A stretch of DNA of 64,000 nt from UBA9676 sp963730065 (GTDB lineage: Bacteria > Actinomycetota > Actinomycetes > Streptosporangiales > Streptosporangiaceae), in the NCBI GenBank assembly GCA_963730065.1, contig CAVSQL010000007.1, positions 124,001 to 188,000 of the forward strand, in the 5' to 3' direction. The notes under the pieces were generated by a model. That model was given only the letters and a program-made list of their open reading frames with translations, ran no database searches and was not told where the DNA came from. Below are positions 44,358-53,648 of the stretch, one piece after another (positions within the stretch are counted from its first letter, which is position 1; each line of letters begins with the position of its first letter). A program made the translations under genes and the position numbers.

Positions 44358-44406
44358 GGCCGGGTCGCCGGGTGAGTGCCCGGATCGCCGTGAGGGCCGG
44401 GTCGCC
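44354..44406. repeat. Three 17-18-bp direct repeats spanning a gene junction
   Basis: Units starting at 44354, 44372 and 44390, each GTGAG...GCC, with two or more changes between copies. The first holds the MmgE/PrpD stop codon and the array ends directly at the CoA-transferase GTG, itself the start of a further GTGA. Confidence 0.75.
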
Positions 44407-45663
44407 GTGACCGCCGACGGCGTCGCGGGCAGCCCCAGCGAGCCGCCGCCGGGCAGTAGCGCCAGCCAGCCGCCGGGCCGCGCCCCCCGGCCGCTGGATG
44501 GGATCCTGGTGGTGACGCTGGAACAGGCGGTGGCCGCGCCGTTCGCCACCCGGCAGCTGGCCGACCTCGGGGCCCGGGTGATCAAGATCGAGCGGCCTGG
44601 CCGCGGTGACTTCGCCCGCGACTACGACAGCGCCGCCGGTGACGGCATGTCCAGCTGGTTCGTCTGGCTCAACCGGTCCAAGGAGTCGGTGGTGCTGGAC
44701 CTGAAGGCCGCCGGTGGCCGGCGAGCCCTGGACGCGCTCATCGGCCGGGCCGACGTGTTCGTCTGCAATCTGTCCCCGGCCGCGATCGACCGGCTCGGCC
44801 TGGACGCGGGCCAGTTGTCGGCCCGTCACCCGCGGCTGGTCGCCTGCCAGCTCAGCGGGTACGGCGACCGCGGCCCCTACGCGGACCGCAAGGCCTATGA
44901 CCTGCTGGTGCAGGCCGAGGCGGGGGTGCTGGCGGTGACCGGCTCACCCGCCGAGCCCGCCAAGGCAGGCATCAGCGTCGCCGACATCGCCGGCGGCATG
45001 TACGCCTACAGCGGGATCCTCACCGCGCTGCTGCAGCGCGAGCGGACCGGCCGCGGCGGGGTGGTGCGCCTGTCCCTGTTCGGCGCGCTCGCCGAGTGGA
45101 TGTCGCATCCCATGCTGCTGGCCACCCTGACCGGGTCACCGCCGGCGCGCAACGGGTCGCGCCACGCGACCATCGTCCCGTATGGCTCATACCTGACCGC
45201 GGACGGCGGCGAGGTCCTCCTCGCGGTGCAGAACGAGGCCGAGTGGATCCGCCTGTGCCGGGACGTCCTCGGGCTGCCGGAGGCGGCTGGCGCCGCCCGC
45301 TACGCCGGGAACCAGCGCCGGGTGGAGCACCGGGACGAGGTGGAGGACATGCTGGCGTCGGCCGCCGCCCGGCTGCCAGCGGCCGAGCTGGTGCGGCGGC
45401 TGGAAGCGGCCCAGATCGCCTACGCCGCGGTGCGGGAGGTCGGGGAGGTGGTGGCCCACCCGCAGCTCGCCGGCCGGTGGGTGCCGGTCAGCGCCGGGGG
45501 CCGCGAGGTGCGGATGCTGCCGCCGCCGGTCATGCACAGCGGATTCGGCCCGGTGCTCGGGCCGGTGCCGCGGCATGGCGAGCACACCGACGCGGTACTG
45601 GGCGAGCTCGCGGCCGAGGCCGGCCCGGTGGCTGAGGCCGGCCCCGGCGGCGCAGCCCGTTAG
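44407..45663 (+). CDS. Class III CoA-transferase (CaiB/BaiF family)
   Basis: Moves CoA between carboxylic acids; 418 residues. Family segments: GILVVTLEQAVAAPFATRQL, LGARVIKIERPGRGDFARDY, FVWLNRSKESVVLDLK, and the catalytic Asp in KAYDLLVQAEAGVLAVTG. The GTG start at 44407 has no clear ribosome-binding site and sits at the end of short direct repeats. It follows the MmgE/PrpD gene by 49 bases and is likely cotranscribed with it. Confidence 0.93.
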   Translation: MTADGVAGSPSEPPPGSSASQPPGRAPRPLDGILVVTLEQAVAAPFATRQLADLGARVIKIERPGRGDFARDYDSAAGDGMSSWFVWLNRSKESVVLDLKAAGGRRALDALIGRADVFVCNLSPAAIDRLGLDAGQLSARHPRLVACQLSGYGDRGPYADRKAYDLLVQAEAGVLAVTGSPAEPAKAGISVADIAGGMYAYSGILTALLQRERTGRGGVVRLSLFGALAEWMSHPMLLATLTGSPPARNGSRHATIVPYGSYLTADGGEVLLAVQNEAEWIRLCRDVLGLPEAAGAARYAGNQRRVEHRDEVEDMLASAAARLPAAELVRRLEAAQIAYAAVREVGEVVAHPQLAGRWVPVSAGGREVRMLPPPVMHSGFGPVLGPVPRHGEHTDAVLGELAAEAGPVAEAGPGGAAR

Positions 45664-45682
45664 GTCGCGTAACGTCGGTGCC

Positions 45683-45937
45683 ATGTGCCGTAACATCACC
45701 ACGCTCCGGGGCCTGGAGCCGCAGGCCACCCCCGAGGAGATCGAGGCCGCCGCCCGCCAGTACGTGCGCAAGGTGAGTGGCGTGCAGACGGTTTCCCCCC
45801 GGACCGAGGAAGCCGTCGACCGGGCGGTCCGCAAGGTGGCCGAGGCGACCACCGAGCTACTGGCCGGCCTGCCGCCGCGCCAGCAGCCCCCGCCCACGCT
45901 CCCGCCGCTGCGGCGGCTCGCCGCGAAGTCCCGCTGA
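45683..45937 (+). CDS. DUF2277-family small protein
   Basis: An 84-residue protein with the family start MCRNITTLRGLEPQATPEEI and the middle YVRKVSGVQTVS; the end is Pro/Arg-rich. Function is not known. TAACGT ends seven bases before the ATG with no ribosome-binding site, which suggests a leaderless message. Confidence 0.88.
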   Translation: MCRNITTLRGLEPQATPEEIEAAARQYVRKVSGVQTVSPRTEEAVDRAVRKVAEATTELLAGLPPRQQPPPTLPPLRRLAAKSR

Positions 45938-46063
45938 CCGCCCGGCCGCGCCGGAAGTGACCAAAGGCCCCCGATAGCGGGACCGGTGCACCCACTCCCG
46001 GCCGTCGGCCCGGGTAGAGGCTGGAAGCCGGAGCTGGCTGCGCACGAGAGGGGAGGCCGCGCG

Positions 46064-46735
46064 ATGAGCGGTGCCCGACGGTGGATCATCGGCGGGGCGG
46101 GGCTCGCCGGGCTCACGGTCGTGGCGGCGGCCGTGAGCTACCCATGGCTGTTCCGGCGCACGTGCCTGACCTGGGGAGCCACGCCGGAGGAGGTCACCGG
46201 CGAACTCCCGGGCGACGACCTGCTGGCCAAACCGGACATCGTCACCACCCGGGCGATCACCATCGATGCGCCGCCGTCTGCCATCTGGCCCTGGCTGGTT
46301 CAGATGGGCAGCGGCCGGGGTGGCGTGTACACCTACGACTGGATCGAGAACCTCTTCGGCCTGGGCATGCACAGCGCCGACGCGATCCTCCCGCAGTTCC
46401 AGGACCTCAAGCAGGGGGACGAGCTGCCGCTGGGGCCGGGGCGCCCGGTGATGCGGGTCGAGGTCTTCGAGCCTGAGCGGGCGCTGACGGTGCGCTTCGA
46501 GGACGGGAACTGGGTGTGGATATTCGCGCTGCTCCCCGATGGCGGCCGGACCCGGCTGGTGAGCCGGAACCGGATCGCCCTGCCCGGCGCCCGCCCGCCC
46601 ACCCGGCTGTTCTATATGCTGGTCATGGAGCCGGGAAGCCTGGTGATGGAGCGCAAGATGCTGCTGGGGATCAGGGAACGGGCGGAGCGCCTGGTGGCCG
46701 GCGGCGCCATGACCCCCGGGGCAATGACCGGGTAG
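46064..46735 (+). CDS. SRPBCC-family protein with N-terminal membrane anchor
   Basis: A 223-residue protein: one hydrophobic helix (WIIGGAGLAGLTVVAAAVSY), then a START/Bet v1-like SRPBCC fold (TTRAITIDAPPSAIWPWLVQ, VEVFEPERALTVRFEDGN). Such folds bind hydrophobic ligands; none can be named. ATG at 46064 follows GGGGAGG. It converges on the large membrane protein gene. Confidence 0.85.
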   Translation: MSGARRWIIGGAGLAGLTVVAAAVSYPWLFRRTCLTWGATPEEVTGELPGDDLLAKPDIVTTRAITIDAPPSAIWPWLVQMGSGRGGVYTYDWIENLFGLGMHSADAILPQFQDLKQGDELPLGPGRPVMRVEVFEPERALTVRFEDGNWVWIFALLPDGGRTRLVSRNRIALPGARPPTRLFYMLVMEPGSLVMERKMLLGIRERAERLVAGGAMTPGAMTG

Positions 46736-46864
46736 GAGGAGCGAGATACACGGGCATCCGGCTGGCGATGAGGACCGTCCGGGTACAGGCCCCCCGCTCC
46801 GACCGGAGCGCCGCCTACGGGCAGGCGATCTTCGGCGCCGTCACCAGGTAGCAGGCGAGGCCGC

Positions 46865-49456
46865 TTAGAGGTACCCGCGCCGCTCCAGGTAGTTCATGGC
46901 GCCCCAGCCCACCGGGACCGGGAGCCAGAACGTGAGGGTCCGGAAGAGCAGCACCGCGCTGACCGCGGTCGCGCCGGGAAGCCCGGCGGCGGTGAGCCCG
47001 GCCGACAGCGCGGCTTCCACGGCACCGAGCCCGCCGGGGGTGGGCACGGCCGACCCCAGCGCGCTGCCGGTGAGGTAGACCACGGCCGTGCTCGCCAGCG
47101 CCACGGAGCCGCCGAGCGCCCGGATGCACGCGTCGAGGCACAGGATGTAGGCCGCCGTGAGCAGCAGCGCGCCGCCGATTCCCTCGGCCAGCTTGCGGGG
47201 CTGCTGCACCACGGCGAGCAGCCGCGGCAGCACCTGGCCGAGCACCGGTGAGAGCCGGGCGCGCAGGAGCCTGCGCCCGGCCGGGATGGCGACGACCACG
47301 AGCACGATGGCGATGAGGGCCGCGATGACGAAGTAGACCCAGGTCGGTGGCGCCAGCGAATGGTCCTGGCTGCCGGTGATCGCGGCGAATATCACGAGCA
47401 GCAGGAGATGCAGCGTGAAGGCGACGATCTGGGAAAGGCCGACGCTCGCCGCCGCGACCGGCGCCGGGATCCTCCGGCGCTGGAGGTAGCGGATGTTCAG
47501 GGCGGCGCCGCCGACCGCCGCCGGCGTGACGAGCGTCACGAACGAGCCGGCCAGCTGGGCGAGGACGGTGGGGCCGAACCGGAGCCGGTCGGGCACGTAG
47601 CCGGACAGCGACCATGCCGCGCCGACGTAGGTCAGCGCGGACAGGCCCAGCGCCAGCGCGGTCCAGCGCCAGTCGGCGGACCGCAGCGTGCTGAGCAGGC
47701 TCACCCGCCCGAGCTCACCGAGCAGGAAGTAGGCGGCGGCCAGGCTGGCGATCAGGGTCACCACGGTGCGGGGGCGGACCCGTTCCAGCCGGACCGGCGG
47801 GGCATCTTCGCCGGGAGCGGCGGCGAGAATCTGCTTGCGCAGCTCGGGCAGGACATCCTTGCGGCGGCGCACGGCCGCCCGGGTGGAGCGGTACAGCACG
47901 ATCCGCTGGAGCAGCGGGACCACCGCGACCAGCTCATCGGCGCCGACCGCCTTCACCGCCAGGCTGGCCGTGCGCTCCGGGCCGACCAGCAGGGCCAGCT
48001 CGGCCAGCAGCTGGGCCAGGTCCAGGCGGAGCTGGAGGTCGGTAGCCGCCACATCACCGGCGCCGGGATCGAGCAGCACGACGTTGCCGTCGTCGGCGAA
48101 CAAGATCCGGTCCGCGGTCAGCGCCCGGTGCGTGACGCGGTGCGCGTGCAGCTGGAGGACGGCCTCCCATACCCGCAGCAGCTGGTCATCGGTCGGCTGG
48201 GAATCAGCGGGCCCGGCCGGCCGGGCCGAGTCCGGGGGAGCCACGTCCGGCCCGGCCTGGTTCGGGTGCGCTCCGGCGGGGTCCGGCGGCCCTCCGGGGT
48301 TCGGGTGCGGCTGCGTCGTGGCGGCCGGATCGGGCCCGTCCGTCCCGGCCGGGGCCGGGCCGGCGGCCAGCTCGGCCAGCGTCGTGCCGGCCTGCTGCTC
48401 ATGAGCGAGCGCGGTCGCGTCGGCACCGACACTGATCAGCGCGAGCAGGCGGGGCGTCCGGACACCCGCCTCGTCGGCGGCATAGGACAGCAGAGCCCGC
48501 CGCTCCACCGCCCGCCCCAGTGTCAGCGGCGTGCCGTGGCGGACCTGCCCCTGCAGCCGCAGCCAGCGGTAGAGCCGGTACAGCGCCCCGGCCGCCTCCT
48601 GGTCGCGGTCGAACACGCGCACGTCCAGCCGGTCACCGCTGCTCGCCGTCGCGGCGTAACGGCGGGACTCGATGCCCTCCTGGCGTACGCGCCGCATCGC
48701 GACCACCGGGTGGCCTGCCGAGCCCAGCCCGGCGGCGATCGCCTCCGCGGTCGGCCGCTGGGACCACTCGCCCGCGGCGTACCGGACACCGAGGCCGATG
48801 GCGCGGCCGAGCAGCAGTGTGATCAGGAGCGCGAGCACAGTGGTGCTCGCGGTGGCGAGGCTGGTCAGCGCGTACACCACGACCGCCAGCCACAGGCCGG
48901 TCCGCCAGCGGGATGGGCCGGTCAGGCCGATGATCGTGGCGTAAGCGGCGAGGCCGGCGAGATAGCCGTCGAGCGGGCCGGTGGCGCCCGAGTTCGGCAC
49001 GGCGATCGCGTGGTAGAGCGGCTCGGCCGCCCCGTTCCGCATCGCCGTGTTGGCCAGCGCGACCACGGCGATCACCCCGGCCCCGGTCAGCGCCGCCTCG
49101 CCGAGCCGCCTGGGTTGGCGGCGGCTGAGCTGGCGGATGGCGACCGCCGCGGGCCACAGCAGCAGCGCCAGGGTGGCCGCGACCCCGAGCAGCGCCAGCA
49201 CCGGATGCGGCAGCCGGCGGCTGGCGCCCACCGCGTCGATCTGCACCCCGGTCGCCGTCGCTCCGGCGAGCAGGCCGATCGCGACGACCACGGCGATCCC
49301 CAGCACGGCGAGCAGGCACCGCAGCAGGTCGATCGGCCTGCGGATCCGGCGCGCGCGCTGATCCTCCACGATCAGCCCAGGAACCGGGGCGGCACCGGGC
49401 CGCGCGGGTGTACCCGCGTGGCCGCCCCGATCCGGTCCTGGCGGGGAGGACGTCAT
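46865..49456 (-). CDS. Flippase-like (LPG synthase TM-type) protein with a kinase-like middle domain
   Basis: An 863-residue membrane protein in three parts. Residues about 35-230 hold six or more helices. Residues about 235-560 resemble a RIO/ABC1-type kinase fold, but the catalytic segment reads THRALTADRILFADDGN, with Ala in place of the HRD/HGD Asp, and DPG replaces DFG; it is likely a pseudokinase. A Pro/Gly/Ala-rich insert (about 365-425) sits inside it. Residues about 570-863 are the UPF0104/MprF-type transmembrane region (TPAAVGGAALNIRYLQRRRI, PTPGGLGAVEAAL). MprF-like relatives move or make modified lipids; no synthase domain is present. ATG at 49456 has a weak upstream site. Confidence 0.88.
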   Translation of the reverse strand: MTSSPPGPDRGGHAGTPARPGAAPVPGLIVEDQRARRIRRPIDLLRCLLAVLGIAVVVAIGLLAGATATGVQIDAVGASRRLPHPVLALLGVAATLALLLWPAAVAIRQLSRRQPRRLGEAALTGAGVIAVVALANTAMRNGAAEPLYHAIAVPNSGATGPLDGYLAGLAAYATIIGLTGPSRWRTGLWLAVVVYALTSLATASTTVLALLITLLLGRAIGLGVRYAAGEWSQRPTAEAIAAGLGSAGHPVVAMRRVRQEGIESRRYAATASSGDRLDVRVFDRDQEAAGALYRLYRWLRLQGQVRHGTPLTLGRAVERRALLSYAADEAGVRTPRLLALISVGADATALAHEQQAGTTLAELAAGPAPAGTDGPDPAATTQPHPNPGGPPDPAGAHPNQAGPDVAPPDSARPAGPADSQPTDDQLLRVWEAVLQLHAHRVTHRALTADRILFADDGNVVLLDPGAGDVAATDLQLRLDLAQLLAELALLVGPERTASLAVKAVGADELVAVVPLLQRIVLYRSTRAAVRRRKDVLPELRKQILAAAPGEDAPPVRLERVRPRTVVTLIASLAAAYFLLGELGRVSLLSTLRSADWRWTALALGLSALTYVGAAWSLSGYVPDRLRFGPTVLAQLAGSFVTLVTPAAVGGAALNIRYLQRRRIPAPVAAASVGLSQIVAFTLHLLLLVIFAAITGSQDHSLAPPTWVYFVIAALIAIVLVVVAIPAGRRLLRARLSPVLGQVLPRLLAVVQQPRKLAEGIGGALLLTAAYILCLDACIRALGGSVALASTAVVYLTGSALGSAVPTPGGLGAVEAALSAGLTAAGLPGATAVSAVLLFRTLTFWLPVPVGWGAMNYLERRGYL

Positions 49457-49630
49457 CTCGTGATCGTTTCACCTGGCACTGGTCATGGCGAGCCTCCGGC
49501 CGCTGATGGCCAGCATCCGGCGTGCCGCCAGCACTGCGTGCCACGTGGCGGCGACTGCCTGAGATCGCGTCACGGCCCAGCCGTCAGACGGCGGTGGTCC
49601 CGGCTGGCTGGGCGGCCTCGCCGGGCCGCA

Positions 49631-50293
49631 TCAGCTGTGGATGATGTCGGTGTGGTGGCAGAAGTGCACCCGCGCCGCGTTCACCCCGTGGATCCGCTGC
49701 AGCGACCGCCGCCAGGCCCCCGGGTCGCTGGCCTGCCCGGACGGCAGCTTGCTGTCGGCCGGGCCCGCGTACTGGCGCGGCGTGTAGGCGGCGTCCCCGA
49801 TCAGCAGGTCGGACGGGCCGTCAGCGGCCTGCACGACGACGCACTGGTGGCCCGCGGTGTGGCCGGGGGTGGCGATCACGGCCAGGCCGGGCAGCACTTC
49901 GGTGTCCCCGTCGAGCAGCTCGAACCGCGCGTTCATGAAGTCGTGCCAGTCGTACAGCTCCGGTGACTCGCGCTGCGCCCGGGCCAGCTCGGCGCGCTGG
50001 ACGTAACAGGCGGCGTGCGGGAAGACCGCGTTCTGCCCGCAGTGGTCGAAATGCAGGTGCGTGTTGATCACCAGGTCGATGTCGCCCGGGGTCATGTCCA
50101 GCCCGGCGAGCGCGTCCGCGGCCGACCGGTTGACCACCCGCCAGTCGTCCAGCCACTCCTGCGGCCCGCCGACCCCGGTGTCCACCAGCACCGCACCACC
50201 GGGATGGGTGACCACGAAGCCGTGCACCGGCCACTCCAGGCCGTCGACACCGCGCAGGCTCGCCAGGTGCAACCGCTTGACCTCCAGCGCCAT
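49631..50293 (-). CDS. MBL-fold metallo-hydrolase (lactonase-like)
   Basis: Dinuclear-metal hydrolase of 220 residues. Metal ligands: HLHFDHCGQN (HxHxDH), TPGHTAGHQ, GDAAYTP and the final His in HFCHHTD. The group includes quorum-quenching N-acyl-homoserine-lactone lactonases and many other enzymes; the substrate is not determined. ATG at 50293 follows AGGAGG by nine bases. Confidence 0.9.
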   Translation of the reverse strand: MALEVKRLHLASLRGVDGLEWPVHGFVVTHPGGAVLVDTGVGGPQEWLDDWRVVNRSAADALAGLDMTPGDIDLVINTHLHFDHCGQNAVFPHAACYVQRAELARAQRESPELYDWHDFMNARFELLDGDTEVLPGLAVIATPGHTAGHQCVVVQAADGPSDLLIGDAAYTPRQYAGPADSKLPSGQASDPGAWRRSLQRIHGVNAARVHFCHHTDIIHS

Positions 50294-50490
50294 CGCCCGT
50301 TCCTCCTGTCCCGCGGCCGCCTAGAGCTCCCATCGTCGCAGCAGTGGCCATGGTGACGCGCACGGGTGACGTTCGACATCACGGTCCACTGACCCGTCCC
50401 GGCGACGGCCTCTTCCGGGGATCGCCGCGGGGCAGGGGGGCGCGGTGCCGGGCCCGGCCGCGCCCGCCCCGTGTTTCCCGCGGTCGCGTT

Positions 50491-50889
50491 CTACCCGATC
50501 CCCGCGAAACCGCGTGCCTCCTCCCGGTCCCGGCAGGCGCGCATCGCGACGATGCGGCCCTGCTGGAGAGTGAGGACCAGGTAATTCCGGTCGTCGGCCT
50601 GCCGGGCCCGCCGCTGGTCGATGCCCGGCGTCCGGACGACGACCATGACCTTGTCGCCGTGCGCGGTGACCTCTTCAAGCTCGGAGACCAGTCCCCGGTC
50701 GGCCTGGCCCTGCAGGGCCGACTCCAGCTCCGGCCGGCCGTGGCAGGTCTGCGGCTGGGGGTTCTCGGAGGCCGGATCGAGATAGGTCCACTCCAGGTCC
50801 GGATCGATGAGTTCCAGCAGCTGCGACAGGTCGCCGCGGCTGTAGTCCTCGTAGGCGGTGCGGATCAGGTTCTCGTTTTCGCTGGGCAT
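50491..50889 (-). CDS. SnoaL/NTF2-like fold protein
   Basis: A 132-residue cone-shaped alpha+beta protein: NLIRTAYEDYSRGDLSQLLE, LDPDLEW-like LIDPDLEWTYLD, and the terminal strand GRIVAMRACRDREEA. The fold serves in small isomerases and as a binding module; no activity can be assigned. ATG at 50889 follows AGGAAGG. Confidence 0.85.
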   Translation of the reverse strand: MPSENENLIRTAYEDYSRGDLSQLLELIDPDLEWTYLDPASENPQPQTCHGRPELESALQGQADRGLVSELEEVTAHGDKVMVVVRTPGIDQRRARQADDRNYLVLTLQQGRIVAMRACRDREEARGFAGIG

Positions 50890-51155
50890 GCCAACCTTCC
50901 TGGCGGTCGTGGGCGTACGGCCGGGTGGGGCCATAAGGCCCCGGCCAGAAGGAGGCGCACGTGCCGCCCCAGGCTCGCGGTCGGCCCGGTGGCGCCGGGC
51001 GACATAACAGAACCGCCGTCGGCACATCCTGCCGACGGCCCGGGGCCGGGCGCCATGAGCTCAGGCTCAACCGAAAGGTCGCATCGCGTGCATTATCCAA
51101 CGTGGCCAGCGGCGCGAACAAGCCCGGACGGGGCCTGGGATGGCCGGGCGGGAGG

Positions 51156-52265
51156 CTACGGCACGATGACCACCTTGACGGGGTTACCCTCCCGTTCCCG
51201 CACCACCCGGAACGCCGTCGTGATGTCCTCCAGCGGGAAGCGGTGGGTCACCATTTCGGCGCCGCGGAGCTTGCCCTGGCCGGCCAGGGCGACCGCCCGC
51301 TTGACGTTGTTGCCGCCCTCACCGCGGGAGGTGTGGATGCTGATGTCCTTGCGGACGACCGCGCCGAGGTCGAGGGTCACCGGGCCGGGGTAGAACGCGA
51401 CGATGACGATCTTGCCGCCGCGCTTGGTGATCTCGGTGCACTGCTGCGGCGCCTCGATGCCGCCGGAGCACTCGATGGCCATGTCGGCGCCGGCGCCCGC
51501 GGTGAGGTCGAGAACCGCGGGCACGGGATCGGTCTGCCGGGCGTTGATCACGCGGTCGGCGCCCAGCCGGCGGCCCAGTTCCAGCGGGGCTGGCCGGGAG
51601 CCGACCAGGATCACCTGCCTCGCCCCGAGCGCCTTGCACACCTGCACCGTGGTGAGGCCGACCGGCCCGGGGCCGAACACCACGACGTCAAGCCCGGCGA
51701 TATAGCCGCCCGCCACATCCAGCCCGTACAGGCCGGTGCCCGCGGTGGTGATGAGAACGCCGTCCTCGAAGGACAGCTCCGGTGGCAGCGGGTAGAGCGC
51801 GCTGACGTGGTGCACGGCGTACTCGGCGAAACCGCCGTCCGTCGTCATCCCGGAGGCCCGGTGACCCTTCGCCCGGTTGCCGTAGTTCAGGCACGCCGTA
51901 TACCGGCCGACCAGGCAGTTGTCGCAGCGGCCGCAGCCGCTGTGCGCCTCGATGCACACCCGGTCACCGGCTGTGAACTCATCCACCCGGCTGCCAGTGG
52001 CCGCCACCGTGCCGGTCCACTCGTGGCCGGGCGTGTAATCCCCGAACGGCGGCGTCTGCGGGAAGTGGCCATCGAAGATCTTCAGGTCGGTCCCGCAGGT
52101 GCCGCACATCGCCACCCGGACGAGCACCTCGTCCGGCCCGGGCACCGGGACACGCCGCTCGACCACGCGGATGTCGCGCGGGCCGAACAGCACCGCGGCG
52201 CGCATCACGTCCGGCAGGTCGGGCCGCGGTCGTTGCGCGGCGGCTAAATCGGGTTCACCGGCCAT
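51156..52265 (-). CDS. Zinc-dependent alcohol/polyol dehydrogenase (MDR family)
   Basis: NAD(P)-dependent dehydrogenase of 369 residues. Catalytic zinc: Cys in VAMCGTCGTDLK and GHEWTG. Structural zinc: CGRCDNCLVGRYTAC. The nucleotide site is VVVFGPGPVGLTTVQVCKAL. It resembles threonine/sorbitol dehydrogenases; the substrate is unknown. ATG at 52265 is one option; ATG at 52205 (RAAVLFGPRDIRVV) is where similarity begins. Confidence 0.92.
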   Translation of the reverse strand: MAGEPDLAAAQRPRPDLPDVMRAAVLFGPRDIRVVERRVPVPGPDEVLVRVAMCGTCGTDLKIFDGHFPQTPPFGDYTPGHEWTGTVAATGSRVDEFTAGDRVCIEAHSGCGRCDNCLVGRYTACLNYGNRAKGHRASGMTTDGGFAEYAVHHVSALYPLPPELSFEDGVLITTAGTGLYGLDVAGGYIAGLDVVVFGPGPVGLTTVQVCKALGARQVILVGSRPAPLELGRRLGADRVINARQTDPVPAVLDLTAGAGADMAIECSGGIEAPQQCTEITKRGGKIVIVAFYPGPVTLDLGAVVRKDISIHTSRGEGGNNVKRAVALAGQGKLRGAEMVTHRFPLEDITTAFRVVREREGNPVKVVIVP

Positions 52266-52310
52266 GCCCGCCAGGGTAACCGGGGCCCGGACGACGCGGA
52301 CGGTATTCGG

Positions 52311-52478
52311 TCACTGCTTCGCGCTGGCCGTCACCGCAGCGCCGGTCTTGTCGTTGACGGCGACCACGCCATCGATGTCGGCGATCAGGCCGGCCGCGAC
52401 CGGGACGAGGTCGCCCCGCTCCGCTGCGCATGGTCCTGCCTTCAGCGTCGCTCCCGTGGCGTTCCCGCCGGCCGGGAC
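52311..52478 (-). pseudogene. Remnant: end of a BON-domain (CBS-BON type) protein
   Basis: Upstream of the dehydrogenase a minus-strand frame of 56 codons, closed by TAG at 52481-52479 and TGA at 52313-52311, reads GDLVPVAAGLIADIDGVVAV then NDKT. This is the typical BON-domain end ('RRDLVPVAA.LA..VDGVVAVND'). No start codon is available and the upstream part is degenerate, so it is a decayed fragment. The rest of 52266-52561 is otherwise featureless. Confidence 0.5.
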
Positions 52479-52561
52479 CTAGTCCCCCTCACTGATGGCA
52501 AAGGGCCGCGATTCCCGGCGCCGCCGCCGTCGCCCCCGGCCCGGCCTGCGATGCTGTGGTC

Positions 52562-53125
52562 ATGACGGAAAGCGCGGGCCGGACGCTGGTGCTGCTGCGG
52601 CACGCCAAGTCGGCGTGGCCCGATGTACCGGATCACGAGCGGCCGCTGGCCGGCCGCGGCCGGCGGGATGCGCCGGTCATGGGGCACTGGCTGCGCACGG
52701 CCGGCCACGTGCCGGACCGGGTCCTGTGCTCCACTGCCCGCCGGGCCCGTGAGACGTGGCAGCTCGCGCAGCCCGCGCTCGGCGCCAGCCCGCCCGTCAG
52801 CTTCGAGGACCGGGTGTACGGGGCGTCGGCGGCCGGGCTTCTGGACCTGGTCCACCGGGCCCCGCGGGCCGCGAAGACGCTGCTCATCGTCGGCCATGAT
52901 CCAGGTATCCCGGAACTGGCGTTCATGCTGGCCCGAGCCGCGGTGCCCGGGAGCGGCGCTGTGCCCCAGTCCACCGTGGACCGCATGAAAGCCAAGTTTC
53001 CCACCGCCGCGGTCGCGGTCCTGGCGCTCACCGGGAACTGGGATCAGCTAAGTCCCGGCGCGGCCCGGCTGACCGGCTTCGTCACCCCCCGGGAGGCGAG
53101 CGCCGACGGCCCGGGCAGCTCATGA
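52562..53125 (+). CDS. SixA-type phosphohistidine phosphatase
   Basis: Histidine-phosphatase superfamily, 187 residues. The catalytic motif is LVLLRHAKSAW (His14), with the second arm CSTARRARETWQL and LLIVGHDPGIPELAF. SixA dephosphorylates phosphohistidine in relay proteins; in actinobacteria the target is not settled. I use ATG 52562; a GTG six bases earlier is an alternative. The gap upstream has no ribosome-binding site, suggesting a leaderless message. Confidence 0.9.
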   Translation: MTESAGRTLVLLRHAKSAWPDVPDHERPLAGRGRRDAPVMGHWLRTAGHVPDRVLCSTARRARETWQLAQPALGASPPVSFEDRVYGASAAGLLDLVHRAPRAAKTLLIVGHDPGIPELAFMLARAAVPGSGAVPQSTVDRMKAKFPTAAVAVLALTGNWDQLSPGAARLTGFVTPREASADGPGSS

Positions 53126-53186
53126 CCAGCTGGCCACACTGCCCGATCAGAGACGTAAGTCCTGGTGAGACGGACCGAGGTCCCGG

Positions 53187-53648
53187 TCAGCCATCCTCGC
53201 CGCTGCGGACCACGACGATCGGGCAGTGCGCGCCGTTCACGCAGTGCTGGCTCACCGAGCCGAGGTGCATGCCCAGGAACCCCCCGTGCCCGCGCCTGCC
53301 GACCACCAGCAGGTCGGCCCGGCTGGACTCGTCGATCAGCGCCTCGGCCGGGTGCCCATAGAGGATCACGCCGTCAACCTGGGCGCCGGCCGTGTCCGGG
53401 GCCACCTTGGCGAGCGCCTCCCTGAGGGTGGTCTTTTCCTCCCCCTCGACCTCCTGCTCCACCTCCGCCGGGAGGTGGCCTACCGGCGGCAGGGCCGCCG
53501 CCGTGGGGTAGTGCCAGACCAGCACCGCCCGGACCGGCGTTTTCGTGGCGGCGCCGTACCGGGCGGCCCAGCGCAGCGCCGCCAGTGATCCTTCCGAACC
53601 GTCTACGCCCACGACCACGAGCGGCCGCGCATCGCTCTCGCTCGTCAT
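53187..53648 (-). CDS. Universal stress protein (UspA family)
   Basis: A 153-residue ATP-binding Usp domain: VVVGVDGSEGSLAALRWAAR at the start and the nucleotide motif LLVVGRRGHGGFLGMHLGSV, ending HCPIVVV. ATG at 53648 follows GGGAGG by about ten bases. Stress-linked role inferred from family. Convergent with SixA and divergent from the dehydrogenase gene. Confidence 0.93.
   Translation of the reverse strand: MTSESDARPLVVVGVDGSEGSLAALRWAARYGAATKTPVRAVLVWHYPTAAALPPVGHLPAEVEQEVEGEEKTTLREALAKVAPDTAGAQVDGVILYGHPAEALIDESSRADLLVVGRRGHGGFLGMHLGSVSQHCVNGAHCPIVVVRSGEDG

Noticed and set aside
47360..49966. 868-codon open frame on the plus strand
   Set aside because: Antisense to the flippase/kinase gene; composition (Arg, Gln, Gly, His) and lack of motifs mark it as a shadow.
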